Shown: piece by piece, positions 17,543-25,193 of the stretch
How the letters are laid out: every line of letters starts with the position of its first letter
How positions within the stretch are numbered: position 1 is the stretch's first letter
Origin: Neobacillus vireti
Lineage (GTDB): Bacteria; Bacillota; Bacilli; Bacillales; Cytobacillaceae
Reading direction: 5' to 3'
Length of the DNA: 64,000 nucleotides
Assembly: GCF_001026695.1 (NCBI RefSeq)
Contig: NZ_LDNB01000021.1
Location: 1 to 64,000 of the forward strand
Translations under genes and position numbers: made by a program
Notes under the pieces: generated by a model
What the model saw: the letters and a program-made list of their open reading frames with translations, nothing else
Databases searched by the model: none
Told to the model about the DNA's origin: nothing

Positions 17543-17568
17543 CGCTTCTTGTCATGAGTTTTCTTTTT
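17531..17568. terminator. Shared bidirectional terminator (SDR/recX)
   Basis: A perfect 13-base inverted repeat (GAAAACTCATGAC / GTCATGAGTTTTC) with a seven-base loop, followed by TTTTTC. It holds the stop codons of both convergent genes, and because it is symmetrical both proteins end in Glu-Asn-Ser. Confidence 0.85.
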
Positions 17569-18361
17569 CGGCAAGGAACCTTTCAATTAGCTCCATTGAA
17601 AAACCTTTTCGGTATAATGTCTGTTTCATCTTTTGTTGATATTCAAAACCACTGTAACGAGAAAATTTTCGATCAGCCTTTTCACCTTGGAAGCGAATCG
17701 CTTCCATTTCTTCATCAGCCGCTTTATCCACTTGTGTTTCATCTAGAGCAATCTGAATGACTTCAAAAGAATAACCTTTTCTTAGCATCAGTTGCTCAAG
17801 CTTTTGCTTTTGAATTTTCAAAGATTCTTTTGTTCCCTTTTGAAGAAACTTTCCGCACATTTTGACTGCTTTCTCAATTTGCTGCTCTAATGGATATTCT
17901 CCAAGGGCTTGTAACCGAATCCCCTCAGCAATTCCTTTTTCTTTTAACTCCAGTTTGATTAAATCTGGGCCTTTATCGGTTGTATTTGCCTGTGTCCTCA
18001 CATATGCTAAAGCAAATTCCTCGTCATTGATGTATCTCTGGGCGGTTAATTTATGGATGACTTCATCAATAACTGGCTCATCAGTCTCTTTTTGACTTAG
18101 GTAATCCCTAATCTCTTTTTCCGCTCTCATTCTCCTTGCCAAATAATTAACCGCTAGGTTATACGCCTTGCGAATATCGTCTTGATACTGAATCTCCAAA
18201 AAGGAAAAGTCGTCAAGCTCCATTCCTTTTTTTAATTGGAATTTGATTAACACATCGCTGTCGACACTAAAGGCAAATTCCTCGCCTTTACCGTAATCCA
18301 TAAAGACATTAAACCGATCCGTATTTTTCTTCTGCGTGGTGATTTTTGTTATGATAGCCAT
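17552..18361 (-). CDS. recX: Recombination regulator RecX
   Basis: A 269-residue regulatory protein that binds RecA filaments and modulates homologous recombination. It consists of a N-terminal Firmicute-specific beta domain (residues 1-65) and three-helix RecX repeats (for example NYLARRMRAEKEIRDYL, AQRYINDEEFALAYVR and FSRYSGFEYQQKMKQTLYRKG, the last a start of a further repeat). The start at 18361 has GAGGTGAAGGAA directly upstream. B. subtilis yfhG is the counterpart. Confidence 0.92.
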   Translation of the reverse strand: MAIITKITTQKKNTDRFNVFMDYGKGEEFAFSVDSDVLIKFQLKKGMELDDFSFLEIQYQDDIRKAYNLAVNYLARRMRAEKEIRDYLSQKETDEPVIDEVIHKLTAQRYINDEEFALAYVRTQANTTDKGPDLIKLELKEKGIAEGIRLQALGEYPLEQQIEKAVKMCGKFLQKGTKESLKIQKQKLEQLMLRKGYSFEVIQIALDETQVDKAADEEMEAIRFQGEKADRKFSRYSGFEYQQKMKQTLYRKGFSMELIERFLAEKENS

Positions 18362-18655
18362 TTCCTTCACCTCAAAGATTACTTTACCACAATCCTGATG
18401 TTTAACCATTCATCATTTTATTTATATTTATTGTTGTCTACATTATGGGCTTTTTCCTCTTTCATCCTCTTTCTAGCGAACATAAGATGAAATAAAACGG
18501 TTGCGGCAATCCTTTTTGGATTGGTGAAAGTTCATTATTCGCCTAATTCCTTATCTTCAAAAGAAAAGATGACCTATTCTATAAGCTATATATTGGACAA
18601 GTTACAGTTTTTTGAATTTTTTTCGATAGAAATAAAGAAAGTGAGGAGCTCATTA
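18362..18655. other. Divergent intergenic region recX / galU-like
   Basis: About 290 bases of AT-rich sequence between divergent genes. Beyond the ribosome sites at each end I see no hairpin, riboswitch or confident promoter. In B. subtilis yfhF and yfhE follow here; this is the left junction of the accessory region. Confidence 0.5.
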
Positions 18656-19462
18656 ATGGTAAGAAAGGCAATTATTCCTGCTGCAGGCTATGGAACAAGA
18701 AGTCTTCCAATTACAAAGGCAATCCCAAAAGAAATGTTTCCACTTGGCTTTAAGCCAGCCATACACTATATAGTCGAAGAGGCTGCTAATTCTGGGATTG
18801 AACAATTACTAATAATAACATCAAAATCAAAGGATATGATCATTGACTACTTTGACTTTTCCTTAGAGTTAGATACCTTTTTAAAAAGTCAAAATAAAGA
18901 ACATCTAGTAAAAAAGTTAGCACTTCCAAAGGTAGAAATTTTTTATATTAGACAACCTTACGCAAGTGGACTTGGAGATGCCATTCGACTCGGGAAAGAA
19001 TTTGTAGGCAATGAACCGTTTGGAGTTCTATTGCCAGATGATATTATCATTCCAAAACACCAACCTGCCCTTAAGGAATTAATTGATGTTCACATGGATA
19101 CTGAGGGAAGTGTTATCGCCTTAAAACAGGTAGATCAAGATTGTTTAAAGGATTATGGGGTTATTCAAGGGAATGACAGCCCTAATTTTATAAATATTCA
19201 AGATATCGTGGAAAAACCTTTAAACAATCCACCTTCAAATCTTGCCGTGGTAGGCAGATATATTTTCACTCCAGCTATCTTTCAAAGTTTAGACACCGTT
19301 GAGATAGGTGTTGGAGGCGAAATACAATTGACTGATGCCATTAAAGGTTTGTTAGCATCTGAATCAGTCTTTGGAAAAGTTATCTCCGGCAGTCGATATG
19401 ATATTGGAAAATTAGAAGAATATGTTCAATTAATGAACATATTAAGCAAGGATGATTATTGA
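18656..19462 (+). CDS. GalU-type UTP-glucose-1-phosphate uridylyltransferase-like protein
   Basis: A 268-residue nucleotidyltransferase of the GalU/GtaB type, which makes UDP-glucose from UTP and glucose-1-phosphate. The nucleotide-binding GYGTRSLPITKAIPKEMFP (residues 11-29), LLPDDII, VEKP and VGRYIFTP segments are those of GalU enzymes. It is about 25 residues shorter than typical GtaB. It is probably an extra copy dedicated to the glycosyltransferase 16 bases downstream, since a housekeeping gtaB usually lies elsewhere; that is inference. The ATG at 18656 has GAGGAG upstream; 45 in-frame codons before it have no site. Confidence 0.85.
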   Translation: MVRKAIIPAAGYGTRSLPITKAIPKEMFPLGFKPAIHYIVEEAANSGIEQLLIITSKSKDMIIDYFDFSLELDTFLKSQNKEHLVKKLALPKVEIFYIRQPYASGLGDAIRLGKEFVGNEPFGVLLPDDIIIPKHQPALKELIDVHMDTEGSVIALKQVDQDCLKDYGVIQGNDSPNFINIQDIVEKPLNNPPSNLAVVGRYIFTPAIFQSLDTVEIGVGGEIQLTDAIKGLLASESVFGKVISGSRYDIGKLEEYVQLMNILSKDDY

Positions 19463-19478
19463 AGAAAGGAGGAGTTGT

Positions 19479-21476
19479 ATGTTTGAGAATGTTTCAATTA
19501 TCATTCCTTTTCAAACGGATAATGGTCCAAGAGCAGAGGCATTTGAGTGGTTGAAAAGATTCTATGCTGCTAAAATGCCTGAAGCTGAATTATGTTTAGG
19601 ACTCTACAATGGTGATGAGATTAACAAAGCTAAAGCTGTTAACCTAGCTGCCAAAAAGGCAACAAGAGATATATTTGTAATAGCAGATGCGGATATTGTT
19701 TATGATCCGCAAATTATTCAGGATTCTATTCACTTGTTAAACGACGCTGCATGGGTCGTTCCTTTTACAGAAATATATGATATTCCAAAATACGAGACCA
19801 GAAGACTGTTTAAAAAAACGCCAAAGTGGCCACTGGATGTGGAATTAGCAAACTGTATTAAAGCAAACTGGATATATAACGGGTTTGCTGGAAAACTAAA
19901 TGTCATTCCAAGAAAGAATTTTGAAGCAGCAGGAGGTTTTGATGAACGCTTTGTTGGCTGGGGAGGGGAAGATGATGCCTTTTCACATGCGGTCAATACC
20001 ATATGCGGTCACTTCGTTAATTATAGAGCCAGAATATTTCATTTGTGGCACCCTTCATCTCACTATGCAACGAATCCAAATGGTGAAGCCAATAAAAAGC
20101 TCTTGAATCGGTATATTGCAGCAAGTGGAAACAAAGATGAAATGGTTAAATTAATTAAGGAACGTGCAGGGTATCAAGAAAGGATAAATCATAACATGGA
20201 GGGCTATCATCAATATTCGCTATCCTCTAAAAGTAAAATCTGCTTTGCAATCCTTGTTCATGATAACCGGCCTCTTGTTAAAGAATTAATTGATAACGTA
20301 AGATATTTTTGTCCAAATAGCTCCATGGTCTTATATAATGGCGGCGATGATCCAACCCTGTGTGATAATTTAGGGGTTCCTGTTTGTCCATCTAGCCACA
20401 AGATGGAACGCGGATTCACCACAATTTATTTTCTCGAGACGATGGAATGGCTCGAAGAAATGAAAATGGATTATGATTACCTGGTAAATATTGATTCGGA
20501 CGCATTATTTATCAGGGAAGGCTATGAAGATTTCGTCCAAACTCAAATGATGAATACAGATTACATGGCAGTAAAATTACGGATACCGGAAAAAGATTGG
20601 TACATTGGATACGAACTAATGAAGGAAAAAAACCGGTGGAGTCAATTATTTAATATTAATCCCTTCTATGGTATTTTCAATGTCGGTCAGGTTTTCAATA
20701 GGTCACTTATAGGATCCTTACTTAGAAGGAAGTCGATGTTAAAAAAAGCACTGCTAGAAACATCATCCTTTGGAACAGATGAGTTTATTTTTGTAAACAT
20801 GGCTAAAGAACTCAAGTATAGAATCAAAAAATATCCTAATAATACTGACCAATTAATGATTCGCTACCGCCCCCACTTTACATTAGATGAAATGATTCAC
20901 AGCTTTAATAACATTAGAAACAGTTGGTTGTGCCATCCCGTATATCGTGATAAACATGATTTAGCGAGGAAACTAATCAAACACCTTGCGACTGAACAAT
21001 ATAGTAAAAAATACCGAAGTAAGAAATATCCATGGTACCAAGATAATTCACACATGTATGACCTTTCTTTACCCATTACAAGTGGATTTGGGAGTGAAGA
21101 ACTAATTGTCAGATCGAATTCTTTCTTAACCCATTATTGGCAGGATAAAAATAAGAATAAATGGTACAAAAGTGAAACGTTTGCCGATGGTGCTGTCGGT
21201 GTTCCAGTTTTTTTTGAAACCCACTCAGGTTTTTTTGCAGTAGCTTGTAAGTTAGCCGCAGGCGGTGTGGGATTATGGACGAGGGACAATCAAAAAGCTG
21301 GACATCCTTGGGTGGGGCCTTATCGGATCACGAGTGAGGATGTCGATCCTATTATGATTGCACAACTACAGGATTTAAAACCTATTTTAATTTGTAGAGC
21401 CAATAATAAATTAGTTTATTGGCTCAGGGATACCGATGATAGATGGAAAAAGGGACTTCCTTTTAATAATAGTTAA
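19479..21476 (+). CDS. Large glycosyltransferase: GT2-type domain, second GT-like domain and C-terminal module
   Basis: A 665-residue cytoplasmic protein with three parts. Residues 1-235 are a GT-A (family 2-like) domain with VSIIIPFQTDNG, the DxD-type IADADIV (67-73) and GWGGEDDAF (about 160), the last typical of galactosyl- and N-acetylgalactosaminyl-transferases. Residues 248-500 look like a second glycosyltransferase-like domain (KICFAILVHDNRPLVKELI, NIDSDALF near 336). Residues 505-665 form a module with W/Y-rich repeats (SFLTHYWQD, KLVYWLRD). The first and last parts are closely similar to the protein at 26815-27936. It forms an operon with the GalU-like gene. Acceptor and product are unknown. 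Confidence 0.8.
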   Translation: MFENVSIIIPFQTDNGPRAEAFEWLKRFYAAKMPEAELCLGLYNGDEINKAKAVNLAAKKATRDIFVIADADIVYDPQIIQDSIHLLNDAAWVVPFTEIYDIPKYETRRLFKKTPKWPLDVELANCIKANWIYNGFAGKLNVIPRKNFEAAGGFDERFVGWGGEDDAFSHAVNTICGHFVNYRARIFHLWHPSSHYATNPNGEANKKLLNRYIAASGNKDEMVKLIKERAGYQERINHNMEGYHQYSLSSKSKICFAILVHDNRPLVKELIDNVRYFCPNSSMVLYNGGDDPTLCDNLGVPVCPSSHKMERGFTTIYFLETMEWLEEMKMDYDYLVNIDSDALFIREGYEDFVQTQMMNTDYMAVKLRIPEKDWYIGYELMKEKNRWSQLFNINPFYGIFNVGQVFNRSLIGSLLRRKSMLKKALLETSSFGTDEFIFVNMAKELKYRIKKYPNNTDQLMIRYRPHFTLDEMIHSFNNIRNSWLCHPVYRDKHDLARKLIKHLATEQYSKKYRSKKYPWYQDNSHMYDLSLPITSGFGSEELIVRSNSFLTHYWQDKNKNKWYKSETFADGAVGVPVFFETHSGFFAVACKLAAGGVGLWTRDNQKAGHPWVGPYRITSEDVDPIMIAQLQDLKPILICRANNKLVYWLRDTDDRWKKGLPFNNS

Positions 21477-21573
21477 CCTTTACAAAACCACAAAGAATAT
21501 TTTCCTGAAATTTGTATCATTCCTTTCTTTAAAGGTAAAAATGGAAATAAGTACAATTTTGAAAGGAATGAGT

Positions 21574-21711
21574 ATGATGGCAGAAAAGAAGAAAAAAGAT
21601 AAGGATAGAGGAAAATATCCACTAACAAGCATGCAGGAAGTATCTTACCAAAGAGAATTTAAAATGGCGGACCGTGCCGGCGGCTACCATGACAGAAAAA
21701 CAAAGCTTTAA
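21574..21711 (+). CDS. yfhE: YfhE family small protein
   Basis: A 45-residue, Lys/Arg-rich protein with the YfhE-like pattern LTSMQEVSYQREFKMADRAG. Function unknown. It starts at one of several ATGs (21568, 21574 or 21577) after AAAGGA; I chose the middle one. It is next to yfhD as in B. subtilis. Confidence 0.7.
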   Translation: MMAEKKKKDKDRGKYPLTSMQEVSYQREFKMADRAGGYHDRKTKL

Positions 21712-21787
21712 TAACTTGACGGCCGAACGTGCGAGCTGGCTAGTGTTAAATTAATTTAAATTTTTTACCATTAATGGACCCGTTTCT

Positions 21788-21841
21788 AATTGTAAAAGCT
21801 AGTAAAAGGAGCATTGTTGCTCCTAACATGCCTTTACAATT
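21788..21841 (+). promoter_or_regulatory. Two-tier hairpin in the yfhD leader
   Basis: An outer nine-base stem (AATTGTAAA / TTTACAATT) encloses an inner seven-base hairpin (AGGAGCA-TTGT-TGCTCCT). It ends just before the yfhD ribosome site AAGGGG and has no T-run, so it is not a plain terminator. The role is unknown. Confidence 0.5.
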
Positions 21842-21857
21842 GAAAGGGGTTTTTACA

Positions 21858-22046
21858 ATGGGACGTTCACGCGGAGGCAGGACTCGTGATAAGAATAAAG
21901 GATCACTTCCACAGGTACCGAAGAACATGAAGTCAGATGGCATAGATGTAGAGTTTTCACAAGAACTTGCTGACCATGCAGATCTGGAGGCACAAGCACG
22001 CTCAAACGCAGCAAACCAGCGTGTCAAAAATCGGAAAAATAAATAA
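21858..22046 (+). CDS. yfhD: YfhD family small protein
   Basis: A 62-residue charged protein with the YfhD pattern: a basic Arg/Lys-rich N-terminus (MGRSRGGRTRDKNK), the central LPQVPKNMKSDGIDVEFSQE and an Ala/Asp-rich helix. Function unknown. The ATG at 21858 follows AAGGGG; an earlier in-frame ATG lies inside the leader hairpin region and lacks a site. Confidence 0.8.
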   Translation: MGRSRGGRTRDKNKGSLPQVPKNMKSDGIDVEFSQELADHADLEAQARSNAANQRVKNRKNK

Positions 22047-22064
22047 GGTATATTCCTGACAGAG

Positions 22065-22095
22065 AAAAAAGAGAAGCAGGTCTGCCCTGCTTCTC
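22065..22095 (-). terminator. doxX terminator
   Basis: A GAGAAGCAG/CTGCTTCTC stem followed on the minus strand by TTTTTTCTC, downstream of the doxX stop. Confidence 0.75.
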
Positions 22096-22177
22096 AACTA
22101 TAAAAGGGGGGGAAATATTATTTCATCGAGCTCTAAAGAGAGGTTTTCATTTTTTAAGCGATTAGAACTCGTTACTG

Positions 22178-22675
22178 CTATTGATTGCTTTTGACTGCTT
22201 TCAAATGGTCTTTCTTAAAATAGCCTTTGATAAATGGTACTGCATAGCGGTCAAGTCCGAAGAGGTATGCTCCAGCTCCCACGAAAAGGAGAATCATAGC
22301 TGCTGTATAAAGAATCGGGTTTGTGCTAGTTGTACCTGCAAGCATAAAGTTTAAGTTCATAAAGGCTCCGGCGATTAGAGCTGGGATCGTCGCTAAACCG
22401 ACGATTAATCCAAGACCAACAAGTAATTCTCCCCAAGGGATTAACACGTTGAAGATATGAACGTTTGGAATCGCGAATTGTTGTAAGAAGTCAGCGTACC
22501 AACCTTGCACTGCTGGATGATCCCCTTTTGCATTAGCAAGTGCAAATTTGAGGAATCCACCTGCATCAAATCCACCTGTTAGCTTATGGTAGCCTGCCTC
22601 AATCCATTGTAATCCAAGCCATACTCTCAATACTGTCCAAACAACTGCTGCGACAGGGGTTTTATACCATCTCAT
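22178..22675 (-). CDS. DoxX family membrane protein
   Basis: A 165-residue protein with four transmembrane helices and the DoxX pattern: WIEAGYHKLTGGFDAGGFL near the first helix, then IPWGELLVGLGLIVG. Family members include the small subunit of thiosulfate:quinone oxidoreductase and B. subtilis CatD-like proteins that take part in thiol or quinone stress. A segment between helices 1 and 2 (FALANAKGDHPAVQGWYADFL) is a longer external loop seen in the thiosulfate-type subgroup. The ATG at 22675 has GGAG nine bases ahead; an ATG three codons earlier abuts the site. Two Rex-type palindromes lie upstream, implying control by cellular NADH/NAD+. Confidence 0.85.
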   Translation of the reverse strand: MRWYKTPVAAVVWTVLRVWLGLQWIEAGYHKLTGGFDAGGFLKFALANAKGDHPAVQGWYADFLQQFAIPNVHIFNVLIPWGELLVGLGLIVGLATIPALIAGAFMNLNFMLAGTTSTNPILYTAAMILLFVGAGAYLFGLDRYAVPFIKGYFKKDHLKAVKSNQ

Positions 22676-22697
22676 CACAATCATCTCCTATTAATAC

Positions 22698-22715
22698 TTG
22701 TGAAATGCTTCACAA
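22698..22715. promoter_or_regulatory. Rex-like operator, proximal
   Basis: TTGTGAAATGCTTCACAA is a perfect match to the Rex redox-repressor consensus TTGTGAA-N4-TTCACAA. It lies 23 bases upstream of the doxX start, in the 5' untranslated region. Confidence 0.7.
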
Positions 22716-22790
22716 TCTAATGTAAAATAAAATTTATATTCCCCTTTTCGATGAAGGGGTTGTTCAGCTAGCTGTATCTTGTAGTGAAGT

Positions 22791-22808
22791 TTGTGAAATG
22801 TTTCACTA
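22791..22808. promoter_or_regulatory. Rex-like operator, distal
   Basis: TTGTGAAATGTTTCACTA matches the Rex consensus at 13 of its 14 fixed positions. It lies just downstream of the predicted doxX transcription start and 93 bases from the proximal copy. Confidence 0.65.
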
Positions 22809-22824
22809 TCTTCTCTACACTCTT

Positions 22825-22853
22825 AATATACTCCCCTTGAAGTAATTTGACAA
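22825..22853 (-). promoter_or_regulatory. doxX promoter
   Basis: Minus-strand TTGTCA (complement 22848-22853), 17-base spacer, TATATT (complement 22825-22830). The distal Rex-like operator starts about 17 bases beyond the -10. Confidence 0.65.
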
Positions 22854-22937
22854 CGACTTTCACAGTTTTTTAACATATAAATATTAGAAATTTGAATAGA
22901 ATGTGAACTTACCAAGTTGCTTATGTTGGTAATGTAA

Positions 22938-22983
22938 AAAAGAGGCGGCATATGGCTTTTCTTGCCCTGCTCCCCTCTTTAAA
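22938..22983 (-). terminator. Possible terminator of the two-gene glycosyltransferase operon
   Basis: On the minus strand AAAGAGG pairs with CCTCTTT around an interrupted inner stem (GCAGGGC / GCC), followed by TTTTTTA. The inner loop is imperfect. Confidence 0.45.
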
Positions 22984-23018
22984 TATTGATTAGAATCATG
23001 CTTTACGTTCAACCAGCA

Positions 23019-23699
23019 CTACTCTTTTGCCACGATGGATTGAAAGTCATCCGTATAAGTGATTAATTTTCCCCATTTCATTAAATCCTTATCTGAAATC
23101 TTCCAAGTGTGTTTTTCTGAATCTTGCCGGATGACAGCAAAATCGTGATGATCCGTCGAATAGATAACAAACCCTTCTTTTTTTGCATCTTTAATAAAAA
23201 GATAATCCTCAGCACAATCTACTTTTTTAAAACGGACATGGTAAAACACATCTTTTCTAAACAATAATGTTGCGCCTGCAACAGTGTCGGTGATGGAATT
23301 CTCTGTACCTTTTACATGAATCAAGGCCTTCCTATTTTTAAAATAAATATAATAAGAGCTTTTTCCGACTATCGAAACTTTGCTGTCTTTAAAGGCATTC
23401 ATTGAACTAGAAATGTATTCTGGACCATAATAATCATCATCATCAAATTTTGCGATAAAATCATAGTTTGATTTCATCACGCCAAAATTTAGGCAATCGC
23501 CTAGCGTTGTATTTTCATGAAGTTGATAGACCTGAACATTGGGAAAGTCTTTTGAATTTTTGATCCACTTATCAATGTTCATCGAATCCTTATTTAAGAT
23601 AATAATTAGCTCTTTATCCTTCCAGGTTTGCTGCTGGAAATTATGAAATACATTTTCGATATTCTCTTCTCTTATTGTGCATGTAATGATGGAAACCAC
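23019..23699 (-). CDS. Family 2 glycosyltransferase
   Basis: A 226-residue GT-A transferase. VSIITCTIREENIENVFHNF begins the nucleotide-sugar fold, and AKFDDDDYYGPEY (about residues 85-97) supplies the metal-binding DxD. There is no membrane anchor, so it acts in the cytoplasm. The likely start is GTG at 23699, seven bases after AAGGAG; an upstream TTG would overlap the site. It follows the next glycosyltransferase by 21 bases in one operon. Donor and acceptor cannot be told. Confidence 0.85.
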   Translation of the reverse strand: MVSIITCTIREENIENVFHNFQQQTWKDKELIIILNKDSMNIDKWIKNSKDFPNVQVYQLHENTTLGDCLNFGVMKSNYDFIAKFDDDDYYGPEYISSSMNAFKDSKVSIVGKSSYYIYFKNRKALIHVKGTENSITDTVAGATLLFRKDVFYHVRFKKVDCAEDYLFIKDAKKEGFVIYSTDHHDFAVIRQDSEKHTWKISDKDLMKWGKLITYTDDFQSIVAKE

Positions 23700-23720
23700 T
23701 TTTTCACTCCTTCTCAACAG

Positions 23721-25013
23721 TTAGGATTTTAAGATTTTTTCCAGAAAATCAGTTAAATTTGGATACTCGTTTAATGTTTTGATGAAATAAATATCTCCTT
23801 GCAGCTGTTTTCTAGCAATTGAATCAAAGCCAGCTGCTCCTAAGATATTGATATTACGGATATCAACTTCGAGGAAAAGGATAATTGTTTCAAGAATAGT
23901 AATAAATTTTTCTTGGAGATTTTGGAACCTCTCTGGGTTAGACTGAACAAGTAATGTGTATTCCCTTACTATATTATTCATCATCAATAAATCGGTAAGA
24001 CCGGAAAGCTCTAATCCCAGAATCAACACTTCGACATCATGATGTTTTATCGTAAAAAGACCGAAGTTCCCGATTGTCTCTCTCCATTTTCGTTCCCCTA
24101 TAGGATGCTCTTGGTGGTATGCGGCCACTTGTTCACTTACAATATATTGGGCACCCAGTTTACTTAATCGGTAGCCAAGTTCCCAATCTTCATAACCATA
24201 GTGGTAAAAATCCCCATCAAACACCCCTGCCTGTACGATCAAATCTTTACATACAGAGACATTACCAGTAATAAACGCCATCCACGGAAACGCAAAACCA
24301 GATAAATTTTCACCAAAATTTCTGGTTATTTGTTGAAACCATCGATATCCTTTAGATGCTATATCCTTGAAGGTCTTTCTAGCGATATCTTTTTTTTCTA
24401 ATAATGGACAAGGTTTTTCAAGTGGAAATTTGCACGCTTGGAATCGCGCATATATTTCTTGATTATTTTTCGCTAAGTCTGCGATTGTATTGATTTTTCG
24501 CTTGGAGAAATCAGGGAAAATACATGAAAATAGCGCTTTGGTATACATGGCACCCGACACAATTACGTTATCTTTGGATTGATGATAGTTATAATGATTT
24601 TCGACGAAATCTGGTTCTGTTATCATTTCCGCATCAAGAAAGATAAGAATTCTTCCCCTTGCGGAACGAATACCTAAATTTCTAGCCTTCGCTCTGCCAA
24701 GCTTTTCATTACTGACAATATATTTAAAATGATAGGGTGGTGAATAGTTTAATAGTTTTTCTTTCGTTTCGTCGGTTGAAGCATCATCAATGAAAATCAC
24801 TTCCATATTATCGGGATTAAAGGTTTGATGTTCGAGTGAGTAGAGGGTGAATAAATTTAGAGGATATCTATTTTGGGATGGAATGATGATACTGACTTCA
24901 ATATCTTGGTTGGTGTTGTTATCTGGAATTAGGCTTTTTTGGGGAGTTTGCAAATCTTTTTCGATGCTATCCTTAAGGATACTACTTGACCAATTATACC
25001 TATTACCTGACAT
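23721..25013 (-). CDS. Family 2 glycosyltransferase with galactosyltransferase-like C-terminal region
   Basis: A 430-residue protein with a GT-A domain at about 38-290: VSIIIPSQNRYPLNLFTLYS, FIDDASTDETK, FLDAEMI in the DxD position, and YGYEDWELGYRLSKLGA, the EDxELG segment of galactosyl/chondroitin-synthase-like enzymes. The last 130 residues are helical without recognised motifs. The DxD position reads Asp-Ala-Glu, a tolerated variant. The first 37 residues look disordered. First gene of a two-gene operon; the ribosome site AAGGAG is well placed. Confidence 0.82.
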   Translation of the reverse strand: MSGNRYNWSSSILKDSIEKDLQTPQKSLIPDNNTNQDIEVSIIIPSQNRYPLNLFTLYSLEHQTFNPDNMEVIFIDDASTDETKEKLLNYSPPYHFKYIVSNEKLGRAKARNLGIRSARGRILIFLDAEMITEPDFVENHYNYHQSKDNVIVSGAMYTKALFSCIFPDFSKRKINTIADLAKNNQEIYARFQACKFPLEKPCPLLEKKDIARKTFKDIASKGYRWFQQITRNFGENLSGFAFPWMAFITGNVSVCKDLIVQAGVFDGDFYHYGYEDWELGYRLSKLGAQYIVSEQVAAYHQEHPIGERKWRETIGNFGLFTIKHHDVEVLILGLELSGLTDLLMMNNIVREYTLLVQSNPERFQNLQEKFITILETIILFLEVDIRNINILGAAGFDSIARKQLQGDIYFIKTLNEYPNLTDFLEKILKS

Positions 25014-25112
25014 GACTTACTCCTTCATTTTCTTTTTTGAAATAATCAGTCCACTTTGTTGTGCTTTTACACAATATATGAATGCCTTTTTAATTTGACT
25101 AAACTCCTCCCT

Positions 25113-25141
25113 ATAAAAAAAGAGCAATTGATGCTCTTTTT
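25113..25141 (-). terminator. hom terminator
   Basis: GAGCATCAATTGCTC-type hairpin flanked by A/T tracts on both sides; on the minus strand it is followed by TTTTTTT. It lies about 50 bases after the hom stop. Confidence 0.75.
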
Positions 25142-25193
25142 TAAGGAAAAGATGTATAACGCGGCAAAGGTGATTTAGAATGACCAATTTGGA

